Source: Bacteroidaceae bacterium (GTDB lineage: Bacteria; Bacteroidota; Bacteroidia; Bacteroidales; Bacteroidaceae). From it: 45,763 nt of DNA. The DNA lies in NCBI GenBank assembly GCA_017541265.1, contig JAFXZK010000056.1:1-45763 (forward strand). Reading direction: 5' to 3'. Positions 19,399-26,776 of the stretch are shown one piece after another. The notes beneath the pieces are model-generated. The model saw only the letters and a list, made by a program, of their open reading frames with translations, was not told the origin of the DNA and did no database searches. Within the stretch, counting starts at the first letter, position 1; the number at the start of each line of letters is the position of its first letter. A program made the translations under genes and the position numbers.

Positions 19399-19590
19399 AT
19401 GGAAGACTTGGTATTATCTGTTCCCCTGCAAGATGCGGCTTTCGTCGAGACGCTGGCTTTGCGCATGGGTTGGACGATGCGCCGCCGCCGTTCCTCAATT
19501 GAGCGGTTCATCAATTCCTGCCCGAAGGCTCAGCAAATGACCGACGAGGAGATACAAGCTGAAATCAACGCTTACAGGAAAGGGTTATGA
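19399..19590 (+). CDS. Putative antitoxin of a PIN-type toxin-antitoxin pair
   Basis: A 63-residue protein with no strong family match by eye. It has a basic middle (MRRRRSS) and an amphipathic C-terminal half (MTDEEIQAEINAYRKGL) of the sort that wraps a toxin. Its stop overlaps the start of the PIN-domain gene by 4 bases (ATGA), the usual arrangement with the antitoxin first. Its own promoter is at 19334-19365. The role rests on the neighbour and size rather than a recognised domain. Confidence 0.65.
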   Translation: MEDLVLSVPLQDAAFVETLALRMGWTMRRRRSSIERFINSCPKAQQMTDEEIQAEINAYRKGL

Positions 19591-20000
19591 AGATTCTGTT
19601 CGACACGAACCTCTGGATTTCATTCATGATTGGCAAACGGCTTGCGTCGCTTGCTGATGTGTTGTGCCGTCACGATGTGGAAGTTTATGTTTGCGAACAA
19701 CAATTAGACGAAATTCGAGGTGTCATCGCCCGCGAGAAGTTCGACCGCCTCATCTCTGCTGAGACACGCTACTACTTCTTCGAAATGATTTATGATGTCT
19801 GCCGCTTCACCGACATCACCGTTGAAGCAAAGTCCGACATCCGCGACCCGAAAGACCTCTATCTCCTTTCGATGGCAGAGAGTGTTCCTGTGGATTATAT
19901 CGTCAGCGGCGACCGCGACCTCACAGACATGAAGCAACATGCGGGCATACCTATCTTGAAATATACGGAACTGATAGACAAGCTGAATACTAATCGTTAA
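19587..20000 (+). CDS. PIN-domain ribonuclease toxin
   Basis: A 137-residue PIN-fold nuclease. The expected acidic metal-binding residues are present: Asp6 in LFDTNLWIS, Glu42 in LDEIRGV, Asp87/Asp90 in RDPKDLYLL and Asp109/Asp111 in SGDRDLTDM. This is the pattern of the 'putative toxin component, PIN family' group, which cleaves RNA when freed from its antitoxin. It overlaps the upstream 63-residue gene by 4 bases and is intact. The target RNA is unknown. Confidence 0.85.
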   Translation: MKILFDTNLWISFMIGKRLASLADVLCRHDVEVYVCEQQLDEIRGVIAREKFDRLISAETRYYFFEMIYDVCRFTDITVEAKSDIRDPKDLYLLSMAESVPVDYIVSGDRDLTDMKQHAGIPILKYTELIDKLNTNR

Positions 20001-20040
20001 GGCAAGAGAAGCGATGAGAACGGGCGAGATGATGACAATG

Positions 20041-20076
20041 ACTAACGACAAATACTTGACTAACGACAAATACTTA
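20041..20076. repeat. 18-bp tandem duplication before the FISUMP gene
   Basis: The sequence CTAACGACAAATACTTGA is followed directly by a second copy (CTAACGACAAATACTTAT), ending 6 bases before the ATG at 20082. It doubles the leader of the FISUMP protein gene. Confidence 0.75.
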
Positions 20077-20081
20077 TAATT

Positions 20082-21446
20082 ATGGGAAAGAGAACACTTT
20101 TCCTGATTGCTTCCCTGCTGCTATCGTTGGCAGGCGTGCAGACTGCCTTTGCGCAGAAGATGGTGGTGAAGACGGCGGACGGCAAGGTCGTCAAGTATAA
20201 TGTGACCAAAGTGACGGAAGTCAGCTTCGAGGAGGCCGAGCCGGTGGAATGGATTGACCTCGGACTGCCCAGCGGAACCCTGTGGGCTTCCTGCAACATC
20301 GGAGCCAACAACCCCGAGGACTACGGCTACTACTTCGCTTGGGGCGAGACCGAGACGAAGGAAAACTACACATGGAGCACTTACTTCGACTATGACGCCG
20401 ACGATTCCAGCAACCGCCACAAGAAGTATAACAAGGATAGCGGCTTGAAGGAGCTTCTGCCCGAGGACGATGCCGCTTCTGCGATTTTGGATGTTGAGTG
20501 CAAGATGCCGAGCAAGAAGCAGTTCGAGGAACTCCTCAACAGCAAGTACACCGGGACAGTGTGGACGCAGCGGGACGGCGTGAACGGCTACAAGATAACG
20601 AGCATCAAGAACGGCAACAGCATCTTCCTCCCTGCTGCGGGCTTCTACAATAGCACGTATCCCAATTCGCAAGGCAGCAACGGCTACTACTGGTCGCGTA
20701 CGCTCTCCGAGACATCTAACTCCAGTGCGGGAGCCATATACTTCAGTTCGAGCAGCATATCCACTCTCGACACCGGACGCATGATGGGCTTCTCCGTCCG
20801 CCCTGTGCAGGCACCACCGACATCAGGCACTACCGATGGTCACGACTGGGTTGACCTCGGTTTGCCGAGCGGCACGCTGTGGGCAACGATGAACGTAGGC
20901 TCAAACGCTCCAGAGGGGCAGGGCGACACCTTCCGCTGGGGAGAGACGGAGCCGTATGATGGAAGCGGAGCCGAAACCTACAAGTTCTATGGGAATTGGC
21001 ACTGGTCGGAAGATGCATTCCAATATGTAGGCGACTTAACGAAATATTGTTCTTCTTGTGGCTATGAAGGCTTCGCAGACGGCCTGACAGAGCTGGAGCC
21101 GGAGGACGATGCCGCCACCGTGATCTGGGGCAGCGAATGGCAGATGCCGAGCAAGGCGCAATGTGACGAACTGGGCAACAGCGCAAACACCACCATCTCC
21201 TTCACGACCCAAAGCGGCATAAAGGGTGTGCTCATCACGAGCAAGATGAACGACAACAGCATTTTCCTGCCTACCCAAAAAGATTATTGGACGCGAGAGA
21301 AGGATAATGGTAGTCATACTGATACTCAGACTGATCTCTATCGCTATGCGACATTTCTATTTCTTAACTGGAATGGCCAGAAATATTTCACCTATTCTTC
21401 CTATCGCACCGACTATTACTCCATCCGCCCTGTGCGGAAACAATAA
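20082..21446 (+). CDS. Exported protein with two FISUMP-type repeats
   Basis: A 454-residue protein with a signal peptide (about 1-25), a short N-terminal segment common in Bacteroidales surface proteins (MVVKTADGKVVKYNVTKVTE), and two copies of a domain of about 190 residues, at about 57-245 and 256-454. Both copies start with WIDLGLPSGTLWA or WVDLGLPSGTLWA followed by NxGxNxPE, and carry FAWGET or FRWGET, PEDDAA and QMPSK. This is the Fibrobacter succinogenes major paralogous (FISUMP) type domain, whose function is unsettled; surface binding or display is a guess. The halves are clearly diverged, so the duplication is old. Confidence 0.75.
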   Translation: MGKRTLFLIASLLLSLAGVQTAFAQKMVVKTADGKVVKYNVTKVTEVSFEEAEPVEWIDLGLPSGTLWASCNIGANNPEDYGYYFAWGETETKENYTWSTYFDYDADDSSNRHKKYNKDSGLKELLPEDDAASAILDVECKMPSKKQFEELLNSKYTGTVWTQRDGVNGYKITSIKNGNSIFLPAAGFYNSTYPNSQGSNGYYWSRTLSETSNSSAGAIYFSSSSISTLDTGRMMGFSVRPVQAPPTSGTTDGHDWVDLGLPSGTLWATMNVGSNAPEGQGDTFRWGETEPYDGSGAETYKFYGNWHWSEDAFQYVGDLTKYCSSCGYEGFADGLTELEPEDDAATVIWGSEWQMPSKAQCDELGNSANTTISFTTQSGIKGVLITSKMNDNSIFLPTQKDYWTREKDNGSHTDTQTDLYRYATFLFLNWNGQKYFTYSSYRTDYYSIRPVRKQ

Positions 21447-21460
21447 GCTTTATTCAGTTT

Positions 21461-21481
21461 GGGCGGATTTCAAATCCGCCC
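21461..21481. repeat. Single GGCGGATT palindrome
   Basis: GGGCGGATTTCAAATCCGCC and one further C form a near-perfect palindrome just after the FISUMP gene. It belongs to the unit family of the 30-31-bp arrays at 200, 442 and 10852 but stands alone; it might also act as a terminator. Confidence 0.65.
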
Positions 21482-21537
21482 AAACAGGCTTGCGCAAGCG
21501 GAAGCGTCTGATTCCCAGACATCTGGCAGAGGGTACA

Positions 21538-21621
21538 ACAAGTCCCCGTACTTATGGCCATAAGTACGGGGACTTATAGCAATAAGTACAGGGACTTATG
21601 GAGATAAGTACAGGGACTTAT
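21538..21621. repeat. Four-unit palindromic array, 22-bp period (array 2)
   Basis: Units start at 21538, 21560, 21582 and 21604, exactly 22 bp apart. The last three share the ATAAGTACAGGGACTTAT form (the second has CGGGG in the middle); the first is in the opposite orientation, so units 1 and 2 together make a perfect 36-bp palindrome (21540-21575). Spacers are 4 bp. Confidence 0.8.
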
Positions 21622-21719
21622 GAGAGAGACTGTATGCTGTCGCTCAACGAAGTCCAGGTCGAATATGAGGCTCTCGGACTGTATTTTTTTGTTTTTGTCG
21701 TTTTCTTTTGCTTCTTTGC

Positions 21720-21750
21720 TTTGTCGTCTTAATTATTTTGCCTATTTTTG
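21720..21750 (+). promoter_or_regulatory. Promoter of the mannose/hexose operon
   Basis: TTTG at 21720-21723, 19 bases, then TATTTTTG at 21743-21750. This matches the Bacteroidota consensus and excludes an ATG at 21748 as the start of the first gene. Confidence 0.75.
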
Positions 21751-21771
21751 CAAGGGAAACAGACGATTCTG

Positions 21772-23520
21772 ATGCGAAAGAGCAATTACGATAAGCAACC
21801 GAGCACGCATATCGACGGGAAAGTCATCTGCGGCTGGGACAATATAGTGGCAACTCTCGCGGAGGCTTGGGCAGACGAGCCTGTGTGGGCCATCGACCTC
21901 TACCCGGGCGCCTACGAGGAGGACTTCATCAACGCCTTCAGGCAGACCGGCAGGAAGATTATCAACACCCGCGACCTGATGCGCCCGGAAGAGGAAATCC
22001 GCCAACTCACCGAACGCTTTATGACCGATGATGTGCTGTTCGGATACCTCTCAAATATAAGGTTGGAAGAATACTTTAGCCCCCTCCCCGCTCCCCCTTT
22101 GGGGGAGTGCTCCAATGGCTGCGTCATTATTGGCACAGGGGCGTTTTTCGTTGCCGAGAAACTTTCAATTTTCAATTCTCAATTTTCAATTGTCTACGCC
22201 GATATGTCCCGTTGGGAACTTCAGCAGCGGTTCCGCAGGCATGAGGTGAAGGCGCTCGGCATCGACAACCGCGAGGACAGCCCTTCGGTGCAGTACAAGC
22301 GCGGCTACTTCAACGACTGGAACATCATCGACCGCTATAAGGACGAGCTGATGCAAAGCGGACGCATCGAGTTCTGGATTGACTCGAACAACCGCCAGCA
22401 GCCCAAGATGATAACCGATGCGCAGATGCGGCAGGGACTGGAACGGACGGCTCACAAGCCTTTCCGCGTGGTACCCTTCTTCGACCCTGCGCCTTGGGGC
22501 GGACAATGGATGAAGGAGGTGTGCGACCTGCCTCGCGAAGAGCAAAACTATGGCTGGTGCTTCGACTGCGTGCCCGAAGAGAACAGCCTCTACCTCGAAG
22601 CCGACGGCACGCTCTTTGAACTGCCTTCGCAGAATGTCGTGCTGGCTCACAGCCGCGAGTTGCTCGGCCAACAGGTCTGGGCACGTTTCGGCAAGAGCTT
22701 CCCCATTCGCTTCGACTTCCTCGACACCATGCAGGGCGGCAACCTCAGCCTGCAAGTACACCCCACCAACGAGTTCGCACAGAAGGAGTTCGGTCTGCCC
22801 TACACGCAGGACGAGAGCTACTATCTGCTCGACGCTGCCCCCGATGCGGTGGTTTATCTTGGCCTGAAGGAAGGCATCAACCCAGCGGAAATGATTGAGG
22901 ATTTGCGGGCGGCACAGCGGTACTCCCCCAAAGGGGGAGCGGAGAGGGGGCTTTTCGACGCAGAGAAATACGTCAACAAGCTGCCTGCCAAGAAGCACGA
23001 CCACTACCTCATCCCTGCCGGTACAATCCATTGCTCGGGCGCGAACAGCATGGTGCTGGAAATCAGCTCTACGCCCAGCATCTTCACCTTCAAGCTGTGG
23101 GACTGGGCAAGGCTCGGACTGGACGGCAAACCGCGTCCCATCAACGTGGAGCGCGGCAAGCACGTCATCCAATGGGAGCGCACCACAGGCTTCGTCAAGG
23201 AACAGCTCGCCAATCGCTTCGAGGTGCTGCGCGACGAGGACGGCATCAAGGAAGAACGGACTGGCCTGCATCCCAACGAGTTCATCGAGACGCGCCGCCA
23301 CACATTCAGCCGCCCCGTAGAGCACAACACTAATGGCGGCGTGAACGTCCTCAACCTCGTGGACGGCTTCGCGGCAGTGGTAGAAAGTCCCGAAGGCAAG
23401 TTCGCACCCTTCGAGGTGCACTATGCCGAGACCTTCATCATCCCCGCCTGCATCGGAAGATACACCATCAAGCCCCTCAGCGGCGAGTGCATGACGATAA
23501 AGGCCTCGGTGAGGTTTTGA
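21772..23520 (+). CDS. Class I mannose-6-phosphate isomerase with N-terminal extension
   Basis: A 582-residue protein whose C-terminal 370 residues are a type I phosphomannose isomerase: zinc-site motifs LSLQVHPTNEF, a Glu in TQDESYYLL, PAGTIHCSG, and a late VDGFAAV cupin strand. It interconverts mannose-6-phosphate and fructose-6-phosphate. The N-terminal 190 residues (IDGKVICGWDN, WAIDLYPGAYEEDF) are a domain I cannot assign. Two C/G-rich palindromic elements are translated inside it in opposite orientations: [11 protein letters not shown] at 103-113 and YSPKGGAERGL at 384-394. A heptamer repeat encodes LSIFNSQFSIV at 131-141. The ATG at 21772 is chosen because the promoter lies at 21720-21750. 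ROK kinase and MFS importer genes follow. Confidence 0.82.
   Translation: MRKSNYDKQPSTHIDGKVICGWDNIVATLAEAWADEPVWAIDLYPGAYEEDFINAFRQTGRKIINTRDLMRPEEEIRQLTERFMTDDVLFGYLSNIRLEEYFSPLPAPPLGECSNGCVIIGTGAFFVAEKLSIFNSQFSIVYADMSRWELQQRFRRHEVKALGIDNREDSPSVQYKRGYFNDWNIIDRYKDELMQSGRIEFWIDSNNRQQPKMITDAQMRQGLERTAHKPFRVVPFFDPAPWGGQWMKEVCDLPREEQNYGWCFDCVPEENSLYLEADGTLFELPSQNVVLAHSRELLGQQVWARFGKSFPIRFDFLDTMQGGNLSLQVHPTNEFAQKEFGLPYTQDESYYLLDAAPDAVVYLGLKEGINPAEMIEDLRAAQRYSPKGGAERGLFDAEKYVNKLPAKKHDHYLIPAGTIHCSGANSMVLEISSTPSIFTFKLWDWARLGLDGKPRPINVERGKHVIQWERTTGFVKEQLANRFEVLRDEDGIKEERTGLHPNEFIETRRHTFSRPVEHNTNGGVNVLNLVDGFAAVVESPEGKFAPFEVHYAETFIIPACIGRYTIKPLSGECMTIKASVRF
22078..22112. repeat. C/G-rich six-frame-open element, copy B (in isomerase gene)
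   Basis: Same orientation as copy A. It is translated on the plus strand as [11 protein letters not shown] at residues 103-113 of the isomerase, within the N-terminal extension. Confidence 0.85.
22162..22191. repeat. TCAATTT heptamers inside the isomerase gene
   Basis: Four tandem units of TCAATTT/TCAATTC/TCAATTT/TCAATTG, translated in frame as SIFNSQFSI. It lies 50 bp after copy B of the C/G-rich element. Confidence 0.7.
22921..22954. repeat. C/G-rich six-frame-open element, copy C (in isomerase gene)
   Basis: Opposite orientation to copy B, translated as YSPKGGAERGL at residues 384-394. It lies in the isomerase domain between the QVHP and GTIHC zinc motifs, presumably in a surface loop. 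Confidence 0.85.
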
Positions 23521-23528
23521 GGCAAGCC

Positions 23529-23572
23529 TCGTCATAACGTAATAACGATATAACGTCATAACGAAACCCCAA
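23529..23572. repeat. ATAACG octamer tract (isomerase-ROK gap)
   Basis: Four tandem 8-bp units GTCATAAC, GTAATAAC, GATATAAC and GTCATAAC fill most of the gap before the ROK kinase gene. Confidence 0.75.
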
Positions 23573-23583
23573 AAACAACAACT

Positions 23584-24678
23584 ATGAAATCAAACAAGAA
23601 AATCGTGCTAACGCTGGATGCTGGCGGCACAAACTTCGTGTTCTCCGCTATTTGCGACAATGAGGAGATTGTAGAACCCGTGCGCCTGAAGGCGGTAACA
23701 ACCGACACTGAGGGCTGTCTTGCAACCCTTGTACAGGGCTTCACCACCGTGAAAGAGATGCTCGAGACTGAGCCTGTGGCCATCAGCTTCGCCTTCCCGG
23801 GCCCTGCCGACTATGCCCGCGGCGTGATTGGCGACCTGCCCAATTTCCCGTCCTTCCGTGGCGGTGTGGCACTCGGCCCGTACCTAGAGAGCGTCTTCAA
23901 GATTCCCGTGTATGTGAACAACGACGGCAACCTCTTCGCTTATGGCGAGGCGCTGGCCGGTGCGCTTCCGCGTGTCAATAAGGCGCTCGAGGAGGCTGGC
24001 TGCAAGCGCCGCTACAAGAACATGGTCGGCATCACGCTCGGCACAGGCTTCGGCTGTGGTGTGGTCATCGACAAGGTCTTGCTGACAGGCGACAACGACT
24101 GCGGCGGCGATGTGTGGTGTATGCGCAACGGCATGTACCCCTTCGTCATTGCAGAGGAGAGTGTCAGCATTCGTGCCGTCCGCCGCGTGTATGCAGAGAT
24201 GTCGCATGAAAACATCGGCGACCTCACGCCCAAGGACATCGGCGACATTGCCAACGGTACGCGCCCCGGCAACATGAAGGCTGCGCAGGAAAGCTTCCGC
24301 CAGCTCGGTCAGGTCACAGCAGCCGCCCTTGTGAACGTGCTGAACATCGTGGATGGCATCGTCGTGATTGGCGGCGGTCTGTCGCACAACTCGAAGTGGA
24401 TTCTGCCAGGCATGATGGAAGAGTTCAACCGTCCTGCCGGAACCTTCACAGGCAATTTGCTGCCGACCTTGCAGTCGGAAGTCTATAACTTCGAAGACCC
24501 GGAACAGCGTGCAGCCTTCCTCGTGGACAAGGATGTCTATGTCAATGTGCCGCACACAGACAAGAAGGTGCTCTATCAGGCACAGCGCAAGGTGGCTGTC
24601 TGCATCTCCGAGCTTGGCGCCAGCAAAGCCATCAACCTCGGAGCATATAACTTCGCGCTGAATCAGCTGGGACAATAG
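23584..24678 (+). CDS. ROK family sugar kinase
   Basis: A 364-residue cytosolic kinase of the ROK family. The phosphate-binding motif LDAGGTN is at about 11-17, FAFPGPADY and NDGNLFAYGEA lie in the middle, and GITLGTGFGCGVVID and VIGGGLSHN complete the ATP-binding fold. The usual ROK zinc motif is altered (DNDCGGDVWCMRNG), so zinc binding is uncertain. By context it likely phosphorylates mannose, or glucose or fructose, imported by the neighbouring MFS protein, feeding mannose-6-phosphate to the upstream isomerase. The gaps on both sides are octamer repeats, consistent with one operon. Confidence 0.85.
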   Translation: MKSNKKIVLTLDAGGTNFVFSAICDNEEIVEPVRLKAVTTDTEGCLATLVQGFTTVKEMLETEPVAISFAFPGPADYARGVIGDLPNFPSFRGGVALGPYLESVFKIPVYVNNDGNLFAYGEALAGALPRVNKALEEAGCKRRYKNMVGITLGTGFGCGVVIDKVLLTGDNDCGGDVWCMRNGMYPFVIAEESVSIRAVRRVYAEMSHENIGDLTPKDIGDIANGTRPGNMKAAQESFRQLGQVTAAALVNVLNIVDGIVVIGGGLSHNSKWILPGMMEEFNRPAGTFTGNLLPTLQSEVYNFEDPEQRAAFLVDKDVYVNVPHTDKKVLYQAQRKVAVCISELGASKAINLGAYNFALNQLGQ

Positions 24679-24689
24679 CGAATTGCTCG

Positions 24690-24730
24690 AAATAACGAAA
24701 TAACGGAATAACGTGATAACGTAATAACGA
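24690..24730. repeat. ATAACG octamer tract (ROK-MFS gap)
   Basis: Five tandem 8-bp units (GAAATAAC twice, GGAATAAC, GTGATAAC, GTAATAAC) end 10 bases before the MFS start codon. Confidence 0.75.
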
Positions 24731-24739
24731 AAAGAAAGA

Positions 24740-25894
24740 ATGAACAAGAAACTCGTTCCCGTCATGCTATGCTTCTTCGCCATGGGCTTTGTGGATATGG
24801 TGGGCATAGCAAGCAACTATGTACAAAAGGATTTAGAGTTGAGCGACACTCTGGCGAACACCCTTCCTTCGCTTGTGTTCCTGTGGTTCCTCATCTTCAG
24901 CATTCCCACAAGCCTGCTGATGAACAAGATTGGCCGCAAGAACACGGTGCTCCTGAGTCTTGTGATGACACTCGCAGCAATGGCTGTGCCTGTGTTCACC
25001 CTCGACTTCACCATGCTGCTTCTGTCTTTCTCCCTCTTGGGAATAGGCAATGCCATCATGCAGACCTCACTCAATCCGCTGGTCGATAGCGTGATGAAGG
25101 GCGGCGCATCTGCCAGCACCCTGACCTTCGGGCAATTCATCAAGAGCATCGCCTCGTTCCTCGCCCCCATCATTGCCTCGTGGGGCGCGACGACAAACAC
25201 TTTCGGCCTCGGTTGGCGCGTGCTCTATCCTATTTATTTAGGTGTAGGCATCTTGGCAACGCTGCTGCTGTTCGGGACTAAGACCCCCTCTGACTCCCCC
25301 GTGAAGGGGGAGAAATCCGTCGGAGAACAGTTCGCTGGGGCTTTTTCCTTGCTGGGCAATCCCTTCATCCTCTTCTGCTTCCTTGCCATCATCTGCCATG
25401 TCGGCATTGATGTCGGAACAAGCGTGACGGCTCCGAAGATACTGATGGAGCGTACGGGCATGCTGCTCGACGATGCCGCCATTGTCTGCACCATCTACTT
25501 CATTGCCAAGGCAGCAGGCAGCTTCAGCGGCAGCTTCATCATGAGCTACCTCAAGGACTGGACCTTCCTGCTTGTCAGTGTCCTGATGATGGTGGCAGCC
25601 GTCTTCGGCCTCATCTTTGGCGAAAGCACGGCTGTTATCTATGCGAGTGTGGCGCTGATGGGTTACGGCAACGGCAACCCGTTCAGCATCGTCTTTGCGA
25701 GAGCCATGCAGGCTGCCCCAGAGAAGAAGAATGAAGTCAGCGGCCTGCTCATCATGGGTATCTTCGGCGGCACCATCTTCCCGCTCCTCATGGGCTTTGC
25801 CAGCGATGCAATAGGACAAGTCGGCGCCGTCCTCGTCATGAGTGTCGGCATCCTCTATCTGCTCGGCTTCTGGCTACAGGGCAGGAAAGTTTGA
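24740..25894 (+). CDS. MFS sugar importer (FucP/GlcP-like)
   Basis: A 384-residue transporter with about 12 membrane segments. The motif MNKIGRKNTVLLSL after TM2 is the MFS A-motif, and LGIGNAIMQTSLNPLVDSV is typical of the fucose/glucose/galactose proton symporter group. As third gene of the operon it probably imports the hexose that the ROK kinase phosphorylates. The central cytoplasmic loop between TM6 and TM7 (about 182-190, PSDSPVKGE) is encoded by a palindromic element related to the C/G-rich one. It converges with argB across a 13-bp gap with no visible terminator. Confidence 0.85.
   Translation: MNKKLVPVMLCFFAMGFVDMVGIASNYVQKDLELSDTLANTLPSLVFLWFLIFSIPTSLLMNKIGRKNTVLLSLVMTLAAMAVPVFTLDFTMLLLSFSLLGIGNAIMQTSLNPLVDSVMKGGASASTLTFGQFIKSIASFLAPIIASWGATTNTFGLGWRVLYPIYLGVGILATLLLFGTKTPSDSPVKGEKSVGEQFAGAFSLLGNPFILFCFLAIICHVGIDVGTSVTAPKILMERTGMLLDDAAIVCTIYFIAKAAGSFSGSFIMSYLKDWTFLLVSVLMMVAAVFGLIFGESTAVIYASVALMGYGNGNPFSIVFARAMQAAPEKKNEVSGLLIMGIFGGTIFPLLMGFASDAIGQVGAVLVMSVGILYLLGFWLQGRKV
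25281..25313. repeat. Variant palindromic element (in MFS gene)
   Basis: ACTCCCCCGTGAAGGGGGAG with a C-rich left arm; same design as the C/G-rich element but a different core. It is translated as PSDSPVKGE in the cytoplasmic loop of the transporter. Confidence 0.7.
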
Positions 25895-25907
25895 AGACTC
25901 GGCACGG

Positions 25908-26753
25908 CTAATACCCCTTTATCGTCGTCCCTCGAGAGCCGTCGATGTTGTCAGAGTGTGTGATGACGACTTGTCGCACGCCTCGGTGAATAGCATCGAA
26001 GGCATTCTCTATCTTCGGTATCATGCCGCCTGCAATAACACCTTCGGCAATAAGGGTGCGTGCCTGCTCCTCGTCGATGCAGGGGATGATACTGCTGTCA
26101 TCGTCGGCATTGCGCAGCACGCCCGGTTTCTCGAAGCAGAAAGTCAGGGTGACGTCATAAAGCTCTGCGAGGGCACAGGCGACGGAAGCCGCGATAGTGT
26201 CGGCATTGGTGTTAAGGATATGGCCTTCGCCGTCGTGCGTCAGCGGAGCAATCACAGGCACGTTCCCGCTCTCAATAAGCGAGGAAAGCAGCTGTGCATC
26301 GACCCTATCGACATCGCCCACGAAGCCGAAGTCGACTGTTTGCTCTGTGCCGTCGTCCATCCTGACGCGCTTCGGCGGACGCTTGTGGCTGCGGATGACA
26401 TTGCCGTCCGCACCTGTCAGACCGATAGCTTTCACACCCTTTGCCTGCAAGCCTGCCACGATGTTCTTGTTGACGAGGCCGCCATAGACCATCGTCACGA
26501 CCTGAAGCATTTTTTCGTCCGTAATGCGACGTCCGCCCACCACGTGGCTCTCGATGCCGAGGCTGGCAGCCATCGACGTTGCCAAGCGGCCACCGCCATG
26601 CACAAGCACCTTGCGGCCCTTCATCTCGGCAAACTGGCTGAGCAACGAAGCCAGCGAGGCAGCATCTTCCACTACGCCGCCGCCTACCTTAATTATATTA
26701 ATAAGCCCCCTCTCCGCTCCCCCTTTGGGGGAGTATCTTTCATTAGTAGCCAT
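25908..26753 (-). CDS. argB: Acetylglutamate kinase
   Basis: A 281-residue amino-acid kinase that phosphorylates N-acetylglutamate in arginine synthesis. Motifs: IIKVGGGVVED, VLVHGGGRLATSMAASLGIESH, GLTGADGNVIRS and LNTNADTIAASVACAL, with the late GGMIPKIENAFDAI. Normal Bacteroidales ArgB begins a few residues before IKVGG; here residues 7-17 (YSPKGGAERGL) come from a C/G-rich palindromic element (26703-26737), giving an extended N terminus. It follows rsgA by 23 bp on the same strand. Rest of arg pathway is not in this window. Confidence 0.93.
   Translation of the reverse strand: MATNERYSPKGGAERGLINIIKVGGGVVEDAASLASLLSQFAEMKGRKVLVHGGGRLATSMAASLGIESHVVGGRRITDEKMLQVVTMVYGGLVNKNIVAGLQAKGVKAIGLTGADGNVIRSHKRPPKRVRMDDGTEQTVDFGFVGDVDRVDAQLLSSLIESGNVPVIAPLTHDGEGHILNTNADTIAASVACALAELYDVTLTFCFEKPGVLRNADDDSSIIPCIDEEQARTLIAEGVIAGGMIPKIENAFDAIHRGVRQVVITHSDNIDGSRGTTIKGY
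26703..26737. repeat. C/G-rich six-frame-open element, copy E (start of argB)
   Basis: It is translated on the minus strand as YSPKGGAERGL at residues 7-17 of ArgB, immediately before the conserved KVGGG motif. An oppositely oriented copy lies 63 bp away in the end of rsgA. Confidence 0.85.
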
Positions 26754-26776
26754 TACCTTTATACCTTTCCAACTTA

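Larger units (their letters stand above)
21447..21771. other. Repeat-rich gap and promoter upstream of the mannose operon
   Basis: No gene is seen in this stretch. It holds a single GGCGGATT-type palindrome (21461-21481), a small palindrome GCTTGCGCAAGC (about 21488-21499), a four-unit 22-bp array (21538-21621) and a well-formed promoter (21720-21750). Confidence 0.7.

Noticed and set aside
22186-23559. 457-codon antisense frame across the isomerase
   Set aside because: Shadow of a clearly conserved gene on the plus strand; composition is Val/Ala/His-rich without motifs.
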